Of a stretch of 64,000 bases of DNA, positions 1 to 13,850 are shown piece after piece. A program made the position numbers and the translations under genes. Numbering within the stretch: position 1 is the stretch's first letter; each line of letters begins with the position of its first letter. Below the pieces are notes generated by a model. That model made no database searches and was not told where the DNA came from. It saw nothing but the letters and a program-made list of their open reading frames with translations. Source of the DNA: Megascapheus bottae (taxonomy: Eukaryota > Chordata > Mammalia > Rodentia > Geomyidae); the NCBI GenBank assembly GCA_024803745.1, contig JANJXV010001772.1:1-64000 (forward strand), in the 5' to 3' direction.

Positions 1-824
1 TTCTATGATTTCACACACTTCCATTCTATGACTTCACACCCCTAGATTCTATGACTTCACACACCTCATTTCTGAGTTGACACACCTCCATTCTATGACT
101 TCACACACCTCCATTGTGACTTCACACACCTCCATTGTATGTGTTCACACACCTCCATTCTGACTTCACACACCTCCATTCTATGACTTCACACAGCTAA
201 ATTCTGACTTCACACATCCATTTGTGACTTCACACTCCACAATTTTGACTTAACACACCTCCATTCTGTGACTTCACACACTTCCATTCTTTGACTTCAC
301 ACACCTCCATTCTGTGACTTCACACACCTCCATTCCATGACTTCACACACCTCCATTCTATGAGATTACACACCACCATTCTATGAGTTCACACACCTAC
401 ATTGTGAATTCACACACCTCCATTCTATGACTTCACACACCTCCATTCTATGATTTCACAAAATTCCATTCTGTGACTTCACACACCTCCATTCTGACTT
501 CACACACCTCCATTCTATGACTTCACACACTTCCATTCTATGACTTCAAACACCTCCTTTCTGTGACTTCACACACCTCCATTGTGAGTTCACACACCTG
601 CATTCTGTCACTTCACACACCTCCATTCTGTGACTTCACACAGCTCCATTCTGTGACTTCACTGACCTCCATTTTTTGAATTCACATACCTCCATTCTTT
701 GACTTCACACATCTCCATTCCATGACTTCACACACCTCCATACCATGAGTTCACACACCTCCATTCTATGAGTTCACACACCACCATTTTGACTTCACAC
801 ACTTCCATTCTATGACTTCACACA

Positions 825-848
825 CCTTCATTCTTACTTCAGAAACAT
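825..848. repeat. Conserved variant unit pair CTTACTTCAG-AAACATCC
   Basis: The 21-bp unit ending in CCTTCATTCTT is followed by ACTTCAGAAACATCC. The pair recurs in nearly every HOR type, for example near 4030, 6773, 9515, 12787, 33120, 36237, 43590, 45920, 50620, 56630, 58440 and 60240. Close forms are CTTCAGGAACATCC (28851, 53190), CTTCAGCAACATCC (60836, 60903, 63460) and CTTCAGAATCATCC (1791, 3612, 14299). Its spread across HOR families suggests it predates them. It resembles a splice acceptor (pyrimidine run then CAG), but no exon is seen. Confidence 0.65.
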
Positions 849-1846
849 CCATTCTATGACTTCACACACCTCCATTCTGTGACTCCACACACCTCCATTC
901 TGAGTTCACACACCCCCAATCTGTGACTTCACACACCTTCAATCTGTGACTTGACACACCTCCATTCTATTACTTCACACACCTCCATTCTATGACTTCA
1001 CAAACCTCCAATATATGACTTCACACACCTCCATTCTGTGACTTCACACACCTCCATTCTGTGACTTCACACACCTCCATTCTGACTTCACACACCTCCA
1101 TTCTATGACTTCACACACTTCCTTTCTGTGACTTCACACACCTCCATTCTATGACTTCACACACCTCCATTCTGTGACTTCACACACCTCCATTCTGGGT
1201 TCACACACCTCCAATCAGTGACTTCACACACCTCCATTCTGTGACTTCACACACCTCCATTCTATAACTTCACACACCTTCATTCTGTGACTTCACACAC
1301 CTCCATTCTATCACTTCACACACCTCCATTCTATGACTTCACACACCTCCATTCTGTGACTTCACACACCTACATTCTATGATTTCACACACCTCCAGTC
1401 TGTGACTTCACACACCTCCATTCTATGACTTCACACCCCTCCATTCTATAACTTAACACACCTACATTGTGACTTCACACCTCCATTCTATGAGTTCACA
1501 CACATGCATTGTGACTTCACACACCTCCATTCTATGACTTTAACCACCAACATTCTGACTTCACACACCTCCATTTTGATTTCACACGCCTCAGTTCTGT
1601 GACTTCACACACATCCATTCTTTGACTTCACACACCTCCACTCTGTGACTTCACACACCTCCATTCCATGACTTCACACACCTCCATTCTATGAGATTAC
1701 ACACCACCATTCTATGAGTTCACACACCTACATTGTGACTTCACACACCTCCATTCTATGACTTCACACACCTTCATTATTACTTCAGAATCATCCATTC
1801 TATGACTTCACACACCTCCATTCTATGACTTCACAAACCTCCGTTC

Positions 1847-1879
1847 TGTGACCTCACACACCTTCATTTTGAGGTCACA
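1847..1879. repeat. Recurring 10-bp inverted repeat (first of 11 copies)
   Basis: The arms TGTGACCTCA and TGAGGTCACA are exact reverse complements, separated by 13 bases (CACACCTTCATTT). The second arm is a TGAGGTCAC unit, the only recurring unit whose start is complementary to its neighbour's. Further copies begin at 5054, 7790, 14370, 15424, 16296, 17168, 18070, 38824, 42113 and 45012, each 33 bp long. Copies at 14370-17168 have CAAACC instead of CACACC in the spacer. The arms contain TGACCT and AGGTCA, an everted pair of nuclear-receptor half-sites 17 bp apart. Binding or hairpin formation is not shown by the sequence and is inference. Confidence 0.85.
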
Positions 1880-2502
1880 CACCTCCATTCTGTGACTTCA
1901 CACACCTCCATTCTGACTTCACACACCTCCATTCTGTGACTTAACACACATCCATTCTGTGACTTCATACACCTCCATTCTATGACTTCACACACCTCCA
2001 TTCTGTGACTTCACACACCTCCATTCTGGGTTCACACACCTCCAATCTGTGACTTCACACCCCTCCATTCTGTGACTTCACACACCTCCATTCTATGACT
2101 TCACACACCTCCATTGTATGACTTCACACACGTCCATTCTATGACTTCACACACCTCCATTCTGACTTCACACACCTCCATTCTGTGACTTAACACACAT
2201 CCTTTCTGTGACTTCATACACCTCCATTCTATGACTTCACACACCTCCATTCTGTGACTCCACACACCTCCATTCTGGGTTCACACACCTCCAATCTGTG
2301 ACTTCACACCCCTCCATTCTGTGACTTCACACACCTCCATTCTATGACTTCACACACCTCCATTCTATGACTTCACACACGTCCATTCTATGATTTTACA
2401 CACCTCCATTCTGTGACTTCACACACCTCAATTCTATAACTTCACACACCTCCATTCTGTGACTTCACACACCTCCATTCTATGACTTCACACACCTCCA
2501 TT

Positions 2503-3390
2503 CTATAACTTAACACACGTACATTGTGACTTCACACCTCCATTCTATGAGTTCACACACCTGCATTTTGACTTCACACACCTCCATTCTATGACTTCAC
2601 CCAACAACATTCTGACTTCACACACCTCCATTTTGACTTCACACGCCTCAGTTCTGTGACTTCACACACCTCCATTCTATGATTTCACACACTTCCATTC
2701 TATGACTTCACACCTCTAGAGTCTATGACTTCGCACACCTCATTTCTGAGTTGACACACCTCCATTCTGTGATTTCACACACCTCCAATCTGACTTCACA
2801 CACCTCCATTCTATGACTTCACACACCTCCATTGTGACTTCACACACCTCCATTCTATATGTTCACACACCTCCATTCTGTGACTTCACACACCTCCATT
2901 CTATGACTTCACACACCTCCATTCTATGACTTCACACACCTCCATTCTATAACTTAACACACGTACATTGTGACTTCACACCTCCATTCTATGAGTTCAC
3001 ACACCTGCATTGTGACTTCACACACCTCTATTCTATGACTTCACCCAACAACATTCTGAATTCACACACCTCCATTTTGACTTCACACGCCTCAGTTCTG
3101 TGACTTCACACACCTCCATTCTATGATTTCACACACTTCCATTCTATGACTTCACACCCCTAGATTCTATGACTTCACACACCTCATTTCTGAGTTGACA
3201 CACCTCCATTCTGTGATTTCACACACCTCCAATCTGACTTCACACACCTCCATTCTATGACTTCACACACCTCCATTGTGACTTCACACACCTCCATTGT
3301 ATGTGTTCACACACCTCCATTCTGACTTCACACACCTCCATTCTATGACTTCACAGAGCTAAATTCTGACTTCACACATCCATTTGTGAC
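2503..3390. repeat. Tandem duplication of a 444-bp segment within type-1 HOR
   Basis: The marker CTATAACTTAACACACGTAC occurs at 2503 and at 2947, an offset of 444. The CTAGA-containing unit shows the same offset (TAGA at 2717 and 3161). The two halves have since diverged by substitutions: the first reads TAGAGTC with CTTCGCAC, the second TAGATTC with CTTCACAC. The second half runs on into HOR copy 2. A related but differently sized event (396 bp) occurs at 10741. Confidence 0.8.
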
Positions 3391-5881
3391 TTCACACTCC
3401 ACAATTTTGACTTAACACACCTCCATTCTGTGACTTCACACACTTCCATTCTTTGACTTCACACACCTCCATTCTGTGACTTCACACACCTCCATTCCAT
3501 GACTTCACACACCTCCATTCTATGAGATTACACACCACCATTCTATGAGTTCACACACCTACATTGTGAATTCACACACCTCCATTCTATGACTTCACAC
3601 ACCTTCATTTTTTCTTCAGAATCATCCATTCTATGACTTCACACACCTCCATTCTATGATTTCACAAAATTCCATTCTGTGACTTCACACACCTCCATTC
3701 TGACTTCACACACCTCCATTCTATGACTTCACACACTTCCATTCTATGACTTCAAACACCTCCTTTCTGTGACTTCACACACCTCCATTGTGAGTTCACA
3801 CACCTGCATTCTGTCACTTCACACACCTCCATTCTGTGACTTCACACACCTCCATTCTGTGACTTCACTGACCTCCATTTTTTGAATTCACATACCTCCA
3901 TTCTTTGACTTCACCACATCTCCATTCCATGACTTCACACACCTCCATACCATGAGTTCACACACCTCCATTCTATGAGTTCACACACCACCATTTTGAC
4001 TTCACACACTTCCATTCTATGACTTCACACACCTTCATTCTTACTTCAGAAACATCCATTCTATGACTTCACACACCTCCATTCTGTGACTCCACACACC
4101 TCCATTCTGAGTTCACACACCCCCAATCTGTGACTTCACACACCTTCAATCTGTGACTTGACACACCTCCATTCTATTACTTCACAAACCTCCATTCTAT
4201 GACTTCACAAACCTCCAATATATGACTTCACACACCTCCATTCTGTGACTTCACACACCTCCATTCTGTGACTTCACACACCTCCATTCTGACTTCACAC
4301 ACCTCCATTCTATGACTTCACACACTTCCTTTCTGTGACTTCACACACCTCCATTCTATGACTTCACACACCTCCATTCTGTGACTTCACACACCTCCAT
4401 TCTGGGTTCACACACCTCCAATCAGTGACTTCACACACCTCCATTCTGTGACTTCACACACCTCCATTCTATAACTTCACACACCTTCATTCTGTAACTT
4501 CACACACCTCCATTCTATCACTTCACACACCTCCATTCTATGACTTCACACACCTCCATTCTGTGACTTCACACACCTACATTCTATGATTTCACACACC
4601 TCCAGTCTGTGACTTCACACACCTCCATTCTATGACTTCACACCCCTCCATTCTATAACTTAACACACCTACATTGTGACTTCACACCTCCATTCTATGA
4701 GTTCACACACATGCATTGTGACTTCACACACCTCCATTCTATGACTTTAACCACCAACATTCTGACTTCACACACCTCCATTTTGATTTCACACGCCTCA
4801 GTTCTGTGACTTCACACACATCCATTCTTTGACTTCACACACCTCCACTCTGTGACTTCACACACCTCCATTCCATGACTTCACACACCTCCATTCTATG
4901 AGATTACACACCACCATTCTATGAGTTCACACACCTACATTGTGACTTCACACACCTCCATTCTATGACTTCACACACCTTCATTATTACTTCAGAATCA
5001 TCCATTCTATGACTTCACACACCTCCATTCTATGACTTCACAAACCTCCGTTCTGTGACCTCACACACCTTCATTTTGAGGTCACACACCTCCATTCTGT
5101 GACTTCACACACCTCCATTCTGACTTCACACACCTCCATTCTGTGACTTAACACACATCCATTCTGTGACTTCATACACCTCCATTCTATGACTTCACAC
5201 ACCTCCATTCTGTGACTTCACACACCTCCATTCTGGGTTCACACACCTCCAATCTGTGACTTCACACCCCTCCATTCTGTGACTTCACACACCTCCATTC
5301 TATGACTTCACACACCTCCATTCTATGACTTCACACACGTCCATTCTATGACTTCACACACCTCCATTCTGACTTCACACACCTCCATTCTGTGACTTAA
5401 CACACATCCTTTCTGTGACTTCATACACCTCCATTCTATGACTTCACACACCTCCATTTTGTGACTCCACACACCTCCATTCTGGGTTCACACACCTCCA
5501 ATCTGTGACTTCACACCCCTCCATTCTGTGACTTCACACACCTCCATTCTATGACTTCACACACCTCCATTCTATGACTTCACACACGTCCATTCTATGA
5601 TTTTACACACCTCCATTCTGTGACTTCACACACCTCAATTCTATAACTTCACACACCTCCATTCTGTGACTTCACACACCTCCATTCTATGACTTCACAC
5701 ACCTCCATTCTATAACTTAACACACGTACATTGTGACTTCACACCTCCATTCTATGAGTTCACACACCTGCATTTTGACTTCACACACCTCCATTCTATG
5801 ACTTCACCCAACAACATTCTGACTTCACACACCTCCATTTTGACTTCACACGCCTCAGTTCTGTGACTTCACACACCTCCA
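3119..5881. repeat. Type-1 HOR, copy 2 (2,763 bp)
   Basis: The offset to copy 3 is 2,763 at both the ATGATTTCACACACTTCC start landmark and the ACATCCATTTGTGAC landmark (3375 and 6138). Diagnostic units in order are: TAGATTC; TTTCTGAGTTGAC; CATTTGTGAC with CTCCACAATTTTGAC; CTATGAGATTACAC; CTTCAGAATCATCC; TTTTTTGAATTCACATACC; CTTACTTCAGAAACATCC; CCAATATATGAC; CTGGGTTCAC; the inverted repeat at 5054; and the CGCCTCAGTTC unit. Confidence 0.85.
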
Positions 5882-8617
5882 TTCTATGATTTCACACACT
5901 TCCATTCTATGACTTCACACCTCTAGAGTCTATGACTTCGCACACCTCATTTCTGAGTTGACACACCTCCATTCTGTGATTTCACACACCTCCAATCTGA
6001 CTTCACACACCTCCATTCTATGACTTCACACACCTCCATTGTGACTTCACACACCTCCATTCTATGTGTTCACACACCTCCATTCTGACTTCACACACCT
6101 CCATTCTATGACTTCACACAGCTAAATTCTGACTTCACACATCCATTTGTGACTTCACACTCCACAATTTTGACTTAACACACCTCCATTCTGTGACTTC
6201 ACACACTTCCATTCTTTGACTTCACACACCTCCATTCCATGACTTCACCCACCTCCATTCTATGAGATTACACACCACCATTCTATGAGTTCACACACCT
6301 ACATTGTGACATCACACACCTCCATTCTATGACTTCACACACCTTCATTTATTCTTCAGAATCATCCATTCTATGACTTCACACACCTCCATTCTATGAT
6401 TTCACAAAATTCCATTCTGTGACTTCACGCCCCTCCATTCTGACTTCACACACCTCCATTCTATGACTTCACACACTTCCATTCTATGACTTCAAACACC
6501 TCCTTTCTGTGACTTCACACACCTCCATTGTGAGTTCACACACCTGCATTCTGTCACTTCACACACCTCCATTCTGTGACTTCACACACCTCCATTCTGT
6601 GACTTCACTCACCTCCATTTTTTGAATTCACATACCTCCATTCTTTGACTTCACACACCTCCATTCCATGACTTCACACACCTCCATACCATGAGTTCAC
6701 ACACCTCCATTCTATGAGTTCACACACCACCATTTTGACACACACCTCCATTCTATGAGTTCACACACCTTCATTCTTACTTCAGAAACATCCATTCTAT
6801 GACTTCACACACCTCCATTCTGTGACTCCACACACCTCCATTCTGAGTTCACACACCCCCATTCTGTGACTTCACACACCTTCAATCTGTGACTTGACAC
6901 ACCTCCATTCTATTACTTCACACACCTCCATTCTATGACTTCACAAACCTCCAATATATGACTTCACACACCTCCATTCTGTGACTTCACACACCTCCAT
7001 TCTGTGACTTCACACACCTCCATTCTGACTTCACACACCTCCATTCTATGACTTCACACACTTCCTTTCTGTGACTTCACACACCTCCATTCTATGACTT
7101 CACACACCTCCATTCTGTGACTTCACACACCTCCATTCTGGGTTCACACACCTCCAATCAGTGACTTCACACACCTCCATTCTGTGACTTCACACACCTC
7201 CATTCTATAACTTCACACACCTTCATTCTGTAACTTCACACACCTCCATTCTATCACTTCACACACCTCCATTCTATGACTTCACACACCTCCATTCTGT
7301 GACTTCACACACCTACATTCTATGATTTCACACACCTCCAGTCTGTGACTTCACACACCTCCATTCTATGACTTCACACCCCTCCATTCTATAACTTAAC
7401 ACACCTACATTGTGACTTCACACCTCCATTCTATGAGTTCACACACATGCATTGTGACTTCACACACCTCCATTCTATGACTTTAACCACCAACATTCTG
7501 ACTTCACACACCTCCATTTTGATTTCACACGCCTCAGTTCTGTGACTTCACACACATCCATTCTTTGACTTCACACACCTCCACTCTGTGACTTCACACA
7601 CCTCCATTCCATGACTTCACACACCTCCATTCTATGAGATTACACACCACCATTCTATGAGTTCACACACCTACATTGTGACTTCACACACCTCCATTCT
7701 ATGACTTCACACACCTTCATTATTACTTCAGAATCATCCATTCTATGACTTCACACACCTCCATTCTATGACTTCACAAACCTCCGTTCTGTGACCTCAC
7801 ACACCTTCATTTTGAGGTCACACACCTCCATTCTGTGACTTCACACACCTCCATTCTGACTTCACACACCTCCATTCTGTGACTTAACACACATCCATTC
7901 TGTGACTTCATACACCTCCATTCTATGACTTCACACACCTCCATTCTGTGACTTCACACACCTCCATTCTGGGTTCACACACCTCCAATCTGTGACTTCA
8001 CACCCCTCCATTCTGTGACTTCACACACCTCCATTCTATGACTTCACACACCTCCATTGTATGACTTCACACACGTCCATTCTATGACTTCACACACCTC
8101 CATTCTGACTTCACACACCTCCATTCTGTGACTTAACACACATCCTTTCTGTGACTTCATACACCTCCATTCTATGACTTCACACACCTCCATTTTGTGA
8201 CTCCACACACCTCCATTCTGGGTTCACACACCTCCAATCTGTGACTTCACACCCCTCCATTCTGTGACTTCACACACCTCCATTCTATGACTTCACACAC
8301 CTCCATTCTATGACTTCACACACGTCCATTCTATGATTTTACACACCTCCATTCTGTGACTTCACACACCTCAATTCTATAACTTCACACACCTCCATTC
8401 TGTGACTTCACACACCTCCATTCTATGACTTCACACACCTCCATTCTATAACTTAACACACGTACATTGTGACTTCACACCTCCATTCTATGAGTTCACA
8501 CACCTGCATTTTGACTTCACACACCTCCATTCTATGACTTCACCCAACAACATTCTGACTTCACACACCTCCATTTTGACTTCACACGCCTCAGTTCTGT
8601 GACTTCACACACCTCCA
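5882..8617. repeat. Type-1 HOR, copy 3 (2,736 bp)
   Basis: The order of diagnostic units is the same as in copy 2. It is closest to copy 4: both share CTTCACGCCCCTCC, CTTCACCCACC and the shortened CATTTTGACACACACC unit, where copy 2 has a full-length unit. The 27-bp length difference from copy 2 is the net of unit gain or loss and small indels. Confidence 0.85.
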
Positions 8618-11600
8618 TTCTATGATTTCACACACTTCCATTCTATGACTTCACACCTCTAGAGTCTATGACTTCGCACACCTCATTTCTGAGTTGACAC
8701 ACCTCCATTCTGTGATTTCACACACCTCCAATCTGACTTCACACACCTCCATTCTATGACTTCACACACCTCCATTGTGACTTCACACACCTCCATTCTA
8801 TGTGTTCACACACCTCCATTCTGACTTCACACACCTCCATTCTATGACTTCACACAGCTAAATTCTGACTTCACACATCCATTTGTGACTTCACACTCCA
8901 CAATTTTGACTTAACACACCTCCATTCTGTGACTTCACACACTTCCATTCTTTGACTTCACACACCTCCATTCCATGACTTCACCCACCTCCATTCTATG
9001 AGATTACACACCACCATTCTATGAGTTCACACACCTACATTGTGACATCACACACCTCCATTCTATGACTTCACACACCTTCATTTATTCTTCAGAATCA
9101 TCCATTCTATGACTTCACACACCTCCATTCTATGATTTCACAAAATTCCATTCTGTGACTTCACGCCCCTCCATTCTGACTTCACACACCTCCATTCTAT
9201 GACTTCACACACTTCCATTCTATGACTTCAAACACCTCCTTTCTGTGACTTCACACACCTCCATTGTGAGTTCACACACCTGCATTCTGTCACTTCACAC
9301 ACCTCCATTCTGTGACTTCACACACCTCCATTCTGTGACTTCACTCACCTCCATTTTTTGAATTCACATACCTCCATTCTTTGACTTCACACACCTCCAT
9401 TCCATGACTTCACACACCTCCATACCATGAGTTCACACACCTCCATTCTATGAGTTCACACACCACCATTTTGACACACACCTCCATTCTATGAGTTCAC
9501 ACACCTTCATTCTTACTTCAGAAACATCCATTCTATGACTTCACACACCTCCATTCTGTGACTCCACACACCTCCATTCTGAGTTCACACACCCCCATTC
9601 TGTGACTTCACACACCTTCAATCTGTGACTTGACACACCTCCATTCTATTACTTCACACACCTCCATTCTATGACTTCACAAACCTCCAAAATATGACTA
9701 CACACACCTCCATTCTGTGACTTCACACACCTTCATTCTATGACTTCACACACCTCCATTCTGTGACTTCACACACATACATTGTGACTTCACAGACCTC
9801 AATTCAATGAGTTCACACAACTCCATTCTATGATTTCACACCCCTACATTCTATGACTTCACACACCTCCATTCTATGACTTCACACACCTCCTTTCTGA
9901 GTTGACACACCTCCATTCTATGACTTCACACACCACCAATCTGACTTCACACACCTCCATTCTATGACTTCACACACCTCCATTCTGTGACTTCAAAAAC
10001 CTCCATTCTATGACTTCACACACCTCCATTGTGACTTCACACACCATCATTCTATGAGTTCACACACCGCCATTCTGACTTCACTCACCTCCATTCTATG
10101 ACTTCACACAGCTCCATTCTGACTTCACACAGCTCCATTCTATGACTTTGCACACACCTATTCTGACTTCACACACCTCCATTCTGTGACTTCACACACC
10201 TCCATTCTATGACTTCACACACCTCCATTCTATAACTTCACACACCTATATTGTGACTTCGCACACCTTCATTTTGACTTCACACGCCCCAGTTCTGTGC
10301 CTTCACACACCTCCATTCTATGACTTCACACACCTCCATTCTATAACTTCACACACCTATATTGTGACTTTGCACACATCTATTCTGACTTCACACACCT
10401 CCATTCTGTGACTTCACACACCTCCATTCTATGACTTCACACACCTCCATTCTATAACTTAACACACCTATATTTTGACTTCGCACACCTCCATTTTGAC
10501 TTCACACGCCTCAGTTCTGTGCCTTCACACACCTCCATTCTATGATTTCACACACTTCCATTCTATGACTTCACACACCTAGATTCTATGACTTCACACA
10601 CCTCATTTCTGAGTTGACACACCTCCATTCTGTGATTTCACACACCTCCAATCTGACTTCACACACCTCCATTCTATGACTTCACACACCTCCATTGTGA
10701 CTTCACACACCTCCATTCTATGACTTCACACACCTCCATTCTATAACTTAACACACGTACATTGTGACTTCACACCTCCATTCTATGAGTTCACACACCT
10801 GCATTGTGACTTCACACACCTCTATTCTATGACTTCACCCAACAACATTCTGAATTCACACACCTCCATTTTGACTTCACACGCCTCAGTTCTGTGACTT
10901 CACACACCTCCATTCTATGATTTCACACACTTCCATTCTATGACTTCACACCCCTAGATTCTATGACTTCACACACCTCATTTCTGAGTTGACACACCTC
11001 CATTCTGTGATTTCACACACCTCCAATCTGACTTCACACACCTCCATTCTATGACTTCACACACCTCCATTGTGACTTCACACACCTCCATTGTATGTGT
11101 TCACACACCTCCATTCTGACTTCACACACCTCCATTCTATAACTTAACACACGTACATTGTGACTTCACACCTCCATTCTATGAGTTCACACACCTGCAT
11201 TGTGACTTCACACACCTCTATTCTATGACTTCACCCAACAACATTCTGAATTCACACACCTCCATTTTGACTTCACACGCCTCAGTTCTGTGACTTCACA
11301 CACCTCCATTCTATGATTTCACACACTTCCATTCTATGACTTCACACCCCTAGATTCTATGACTTCACACACCTCATTTCTGAGTTGACACACCTCCATT
11401 CTGTGATTTCACACACCTCCAATCTGACTTCACACACCTCCATTCTATGACTTCACACACCTCCATTCTGTGACTCCACACACCTCCATTCTGGGTTCAC
11501 ACACCTCCAATCTGTGACTTCACACCCCTCCATTCTGTGACTTCACACACCTCCATTCTATGACTTCACACACCTCCATTCTATGACTTCACACACGTCC

Positions 11601-11890
11601 ATTCTATGATTTTACACACCTCCATTCTGTGACTTCACACACCTCAATTCTATAACTTCACACACCTCCATTCTGTGACTTCACACACCTCCATTCTATG
11701 ACTTCACACACCTCCATTCTATAACTTAACACACGTACATTGTGACTTCACACCTCCATTCTATGAGTTCACACACCTGCATTTTGACTTCACACACCTC
11801 CATTCTATGACTTCACCCAACAACATTCTGACTTCACACACCTCCATTTTGACTTCACACGCCTCAGTTCTGTGACTTCACACACCTCCA
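8618..11890. repeat. Type-1 HOR, copy 4 (3,273 bp, distal half replaced)
   Basis: The first ~1.07 kb matches copy 3 closely. From about 9,690, at CCAAAATATGACTACAC where copy 3 has CCAATATATGACTTCAC, the order changes to another variant set, including CTTTGCACACACC, CCTATATTGTGACTTCGCAC and GCCCCAGTTCTGTGCC. This is followed by sub-repeats of about 0.4 kb. The block 8196-10700 recurs at 11469-13973 with a constant offset of 3,273. Confidence 0.82.
10578..11468. repeat. Short sub-repeats (~375-396 bp) inside type-1 HOR copy 4
   Basis: The CCTAGATTC unit is found at 10578, 10953 and 11349 (spacings 375 and 396). The CTATAACTTAAC marker is at 10741 and 11137 (spacing 396). Each copy carries the order CTATAACTTAAC, ACCTGCATT, CACCCAACAACATTC, CGCCTCAGTTC, TAGATTC, TTTCTGAGTTGAC. 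This is the same variant series as the 444-bp duplication at 2503, but with a different period. Confidence 0.75.
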
Positions 11891-13850
11891 TTCTATGATT
11901 TCACACACTTCCATTCTATGACTTCACACCTCTAGAGTCTATGACTTCGCACACCTCATTTCTGAGTTGACACACCTCCATTCTGTGATTTCACACACCT
12001 CCAATCTGACTTCACACACCTCCATTCTATGACTTCACACACCTCCATTGTGACTTCACACACCTCCATTCTATGTGTTCACACACCTCCATTCTGACTT
12101 CACACACCTCCATTCTATGACTTCACACAGCTAAATTCTGACTTCACACATCCATTTGTGACTTCACACTCCACAATTTTGACTTAACACACCTCCATTC
12201 TGTGACTTCACACACTTCCATTCTTTGACTTCACACACCTCCATTCCATGACTTCACACACCTCCATTCTATGAGATTACACACCACCATTCTATGAGTT
12301 CACACACCTACATTGTGACATCACACACCTCCATTCTATGACTTCACACACCTTCATTTATTCTTCAGAATCATCCATTCTATGACTTCACACACCTCCA
12401 TTCTATGATTTCACAAAATTCCATTCTGTGACTTCACGCCCCTCCATTCTGACTTCACACACCTCCATTCTATGACTTCACACACTTCCATTCTATGACT
12501 TCAAACACCTCCTTTCTGTGACTTCACACACCTCCATTGTGAGTTCACACACCTGCATTCTGTCACTTCACACACCTCCATTCTGTGACTTCACACACCT
12601 CCATTCTGTGACTTCACTCACCTCCATTTTTTGAATTCACATACCTCCATTCTTTGACTTCACACACCTCCATTCCATGACTTCACACACCTCCATACCA
12701 TGAGTTCACACACCTCCATTCTATGAGTTCACACACCACCATTTTGACACACACCTCCATTCTATGAGTTCACACACCTTCATTCTTACTTCAGAAACAT
12801 CCATTCTATGACTTCACACACCTCCATTCTGTGACTCCACACACCTCCATTCTGAGTTCACACACCCCCATTCTGTGACTTCACACACCTTCAATCTGTG
12901 ACTTGACACACCTCCATTCTATTACTTCACACACCTCCATTCTATGACTTCACAAACCTCCAAAATATGACTACACACACCTCCATTCTGTGACTTCACA
13001 CACCTTCATTCTATGACTTCACACACCTCCATTCTGTGACTTCACACACATACATTGTGACTTCACAGACCTCAATTCAATGAGTTCACACAACTCCATT
13101 CTATGATTTCACACCCCTACATTCTATGACTTCACACACCTCCATTCTATGACTTCACACACCTCCTTTCTGAGTTGACACACCTCCATTCTATGACTTC
13201 ACACACCACCAATCTGACTTCACACACCTCCATTCTATGACTTCACACACCTCCATTCTGTGACTTCAAAAACCTCCATTCTATGACTTCACACACCTCC
13301 ATTGTGACTTCACACACCATCATTCTATGAGTTCACACACCGCCATTCTGACTTCACTCACCTCCATTCTATGACTTCACACAGCTCCATTCTGACTTCA
13401 CACAGCTCCATTCTATGACTTTGCACACACCTATTCTGACTTCACACACCTCCATTCTGTGACTTCACACACCTCCATTCTATGACTTCACACACCTCCA
13501 TTCTATAACTTCACACACCTATATTGTGACTTCGCACACCTTCATTTTGACTTCACACGCCCCAGTTCTGTGCCTTCACACACCTCCATTCTATGACTTC
13601 ACACACCTCCATTCTATAACTTCACACACCTATATTGTGACTTTGCACACATCTATTCTGACTTCACACACCTCCATTCTGTGACTTCACACACCTCCAT
13701 TCTATGACTTCACACACCTCCATTCTATAACTTAACACACCTATATTTTGACTTCGCACACCTCCATTTTGACTTCACACGCCTCAGTTCTGTGCCTTCA
13801 CACACCTCCATTCTATGATTTCACACACTTCCATTCTATGACTTCACACA
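11891..13850. repeat. Type-1 HOR, copy 5 (partial)
   Basis: This continues the 3,273-bp offset from copy 4. The landmark ACATCCATTTGTGAC lies at 12147 and CTTTGCACACACC at 13419 (10146 in copy 4). Correspondence ends at about 13973. There copy 4 has CTATAACTTAAC, whereas this copy has the ACACAGCTAAATTC unit that belongs to the 872-bp HOR. Confidence 0.82.

Larger units (their letters stand above)
1..3118. repeat. Type-1 HOR, copy 1 (3,118 bp, with internal 444-bp duplication)
   Basis: This copy is set by landmark units that return downstream. ATGATTTCACACACTTCC at position 3 is followed by a CCTAGATTC unit, a CCTCATTTCTGAGTTGAC unit and the rare ACATCCATTTGTGAC unit near 215. The same series begins again at 3119, 5882, 8618 and 11891. 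Compared with copy 2, this copy lacks 44 bp (one 23-mer plus one 21-mer) near position 80, and lacks the CTTCAGAATCATCC unit pair present in copy 2 near 3610. It is long because a segment starting at CTATAACTTAAC (2503) is tandemly duplicated at 2947. Confidence 0.85.
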
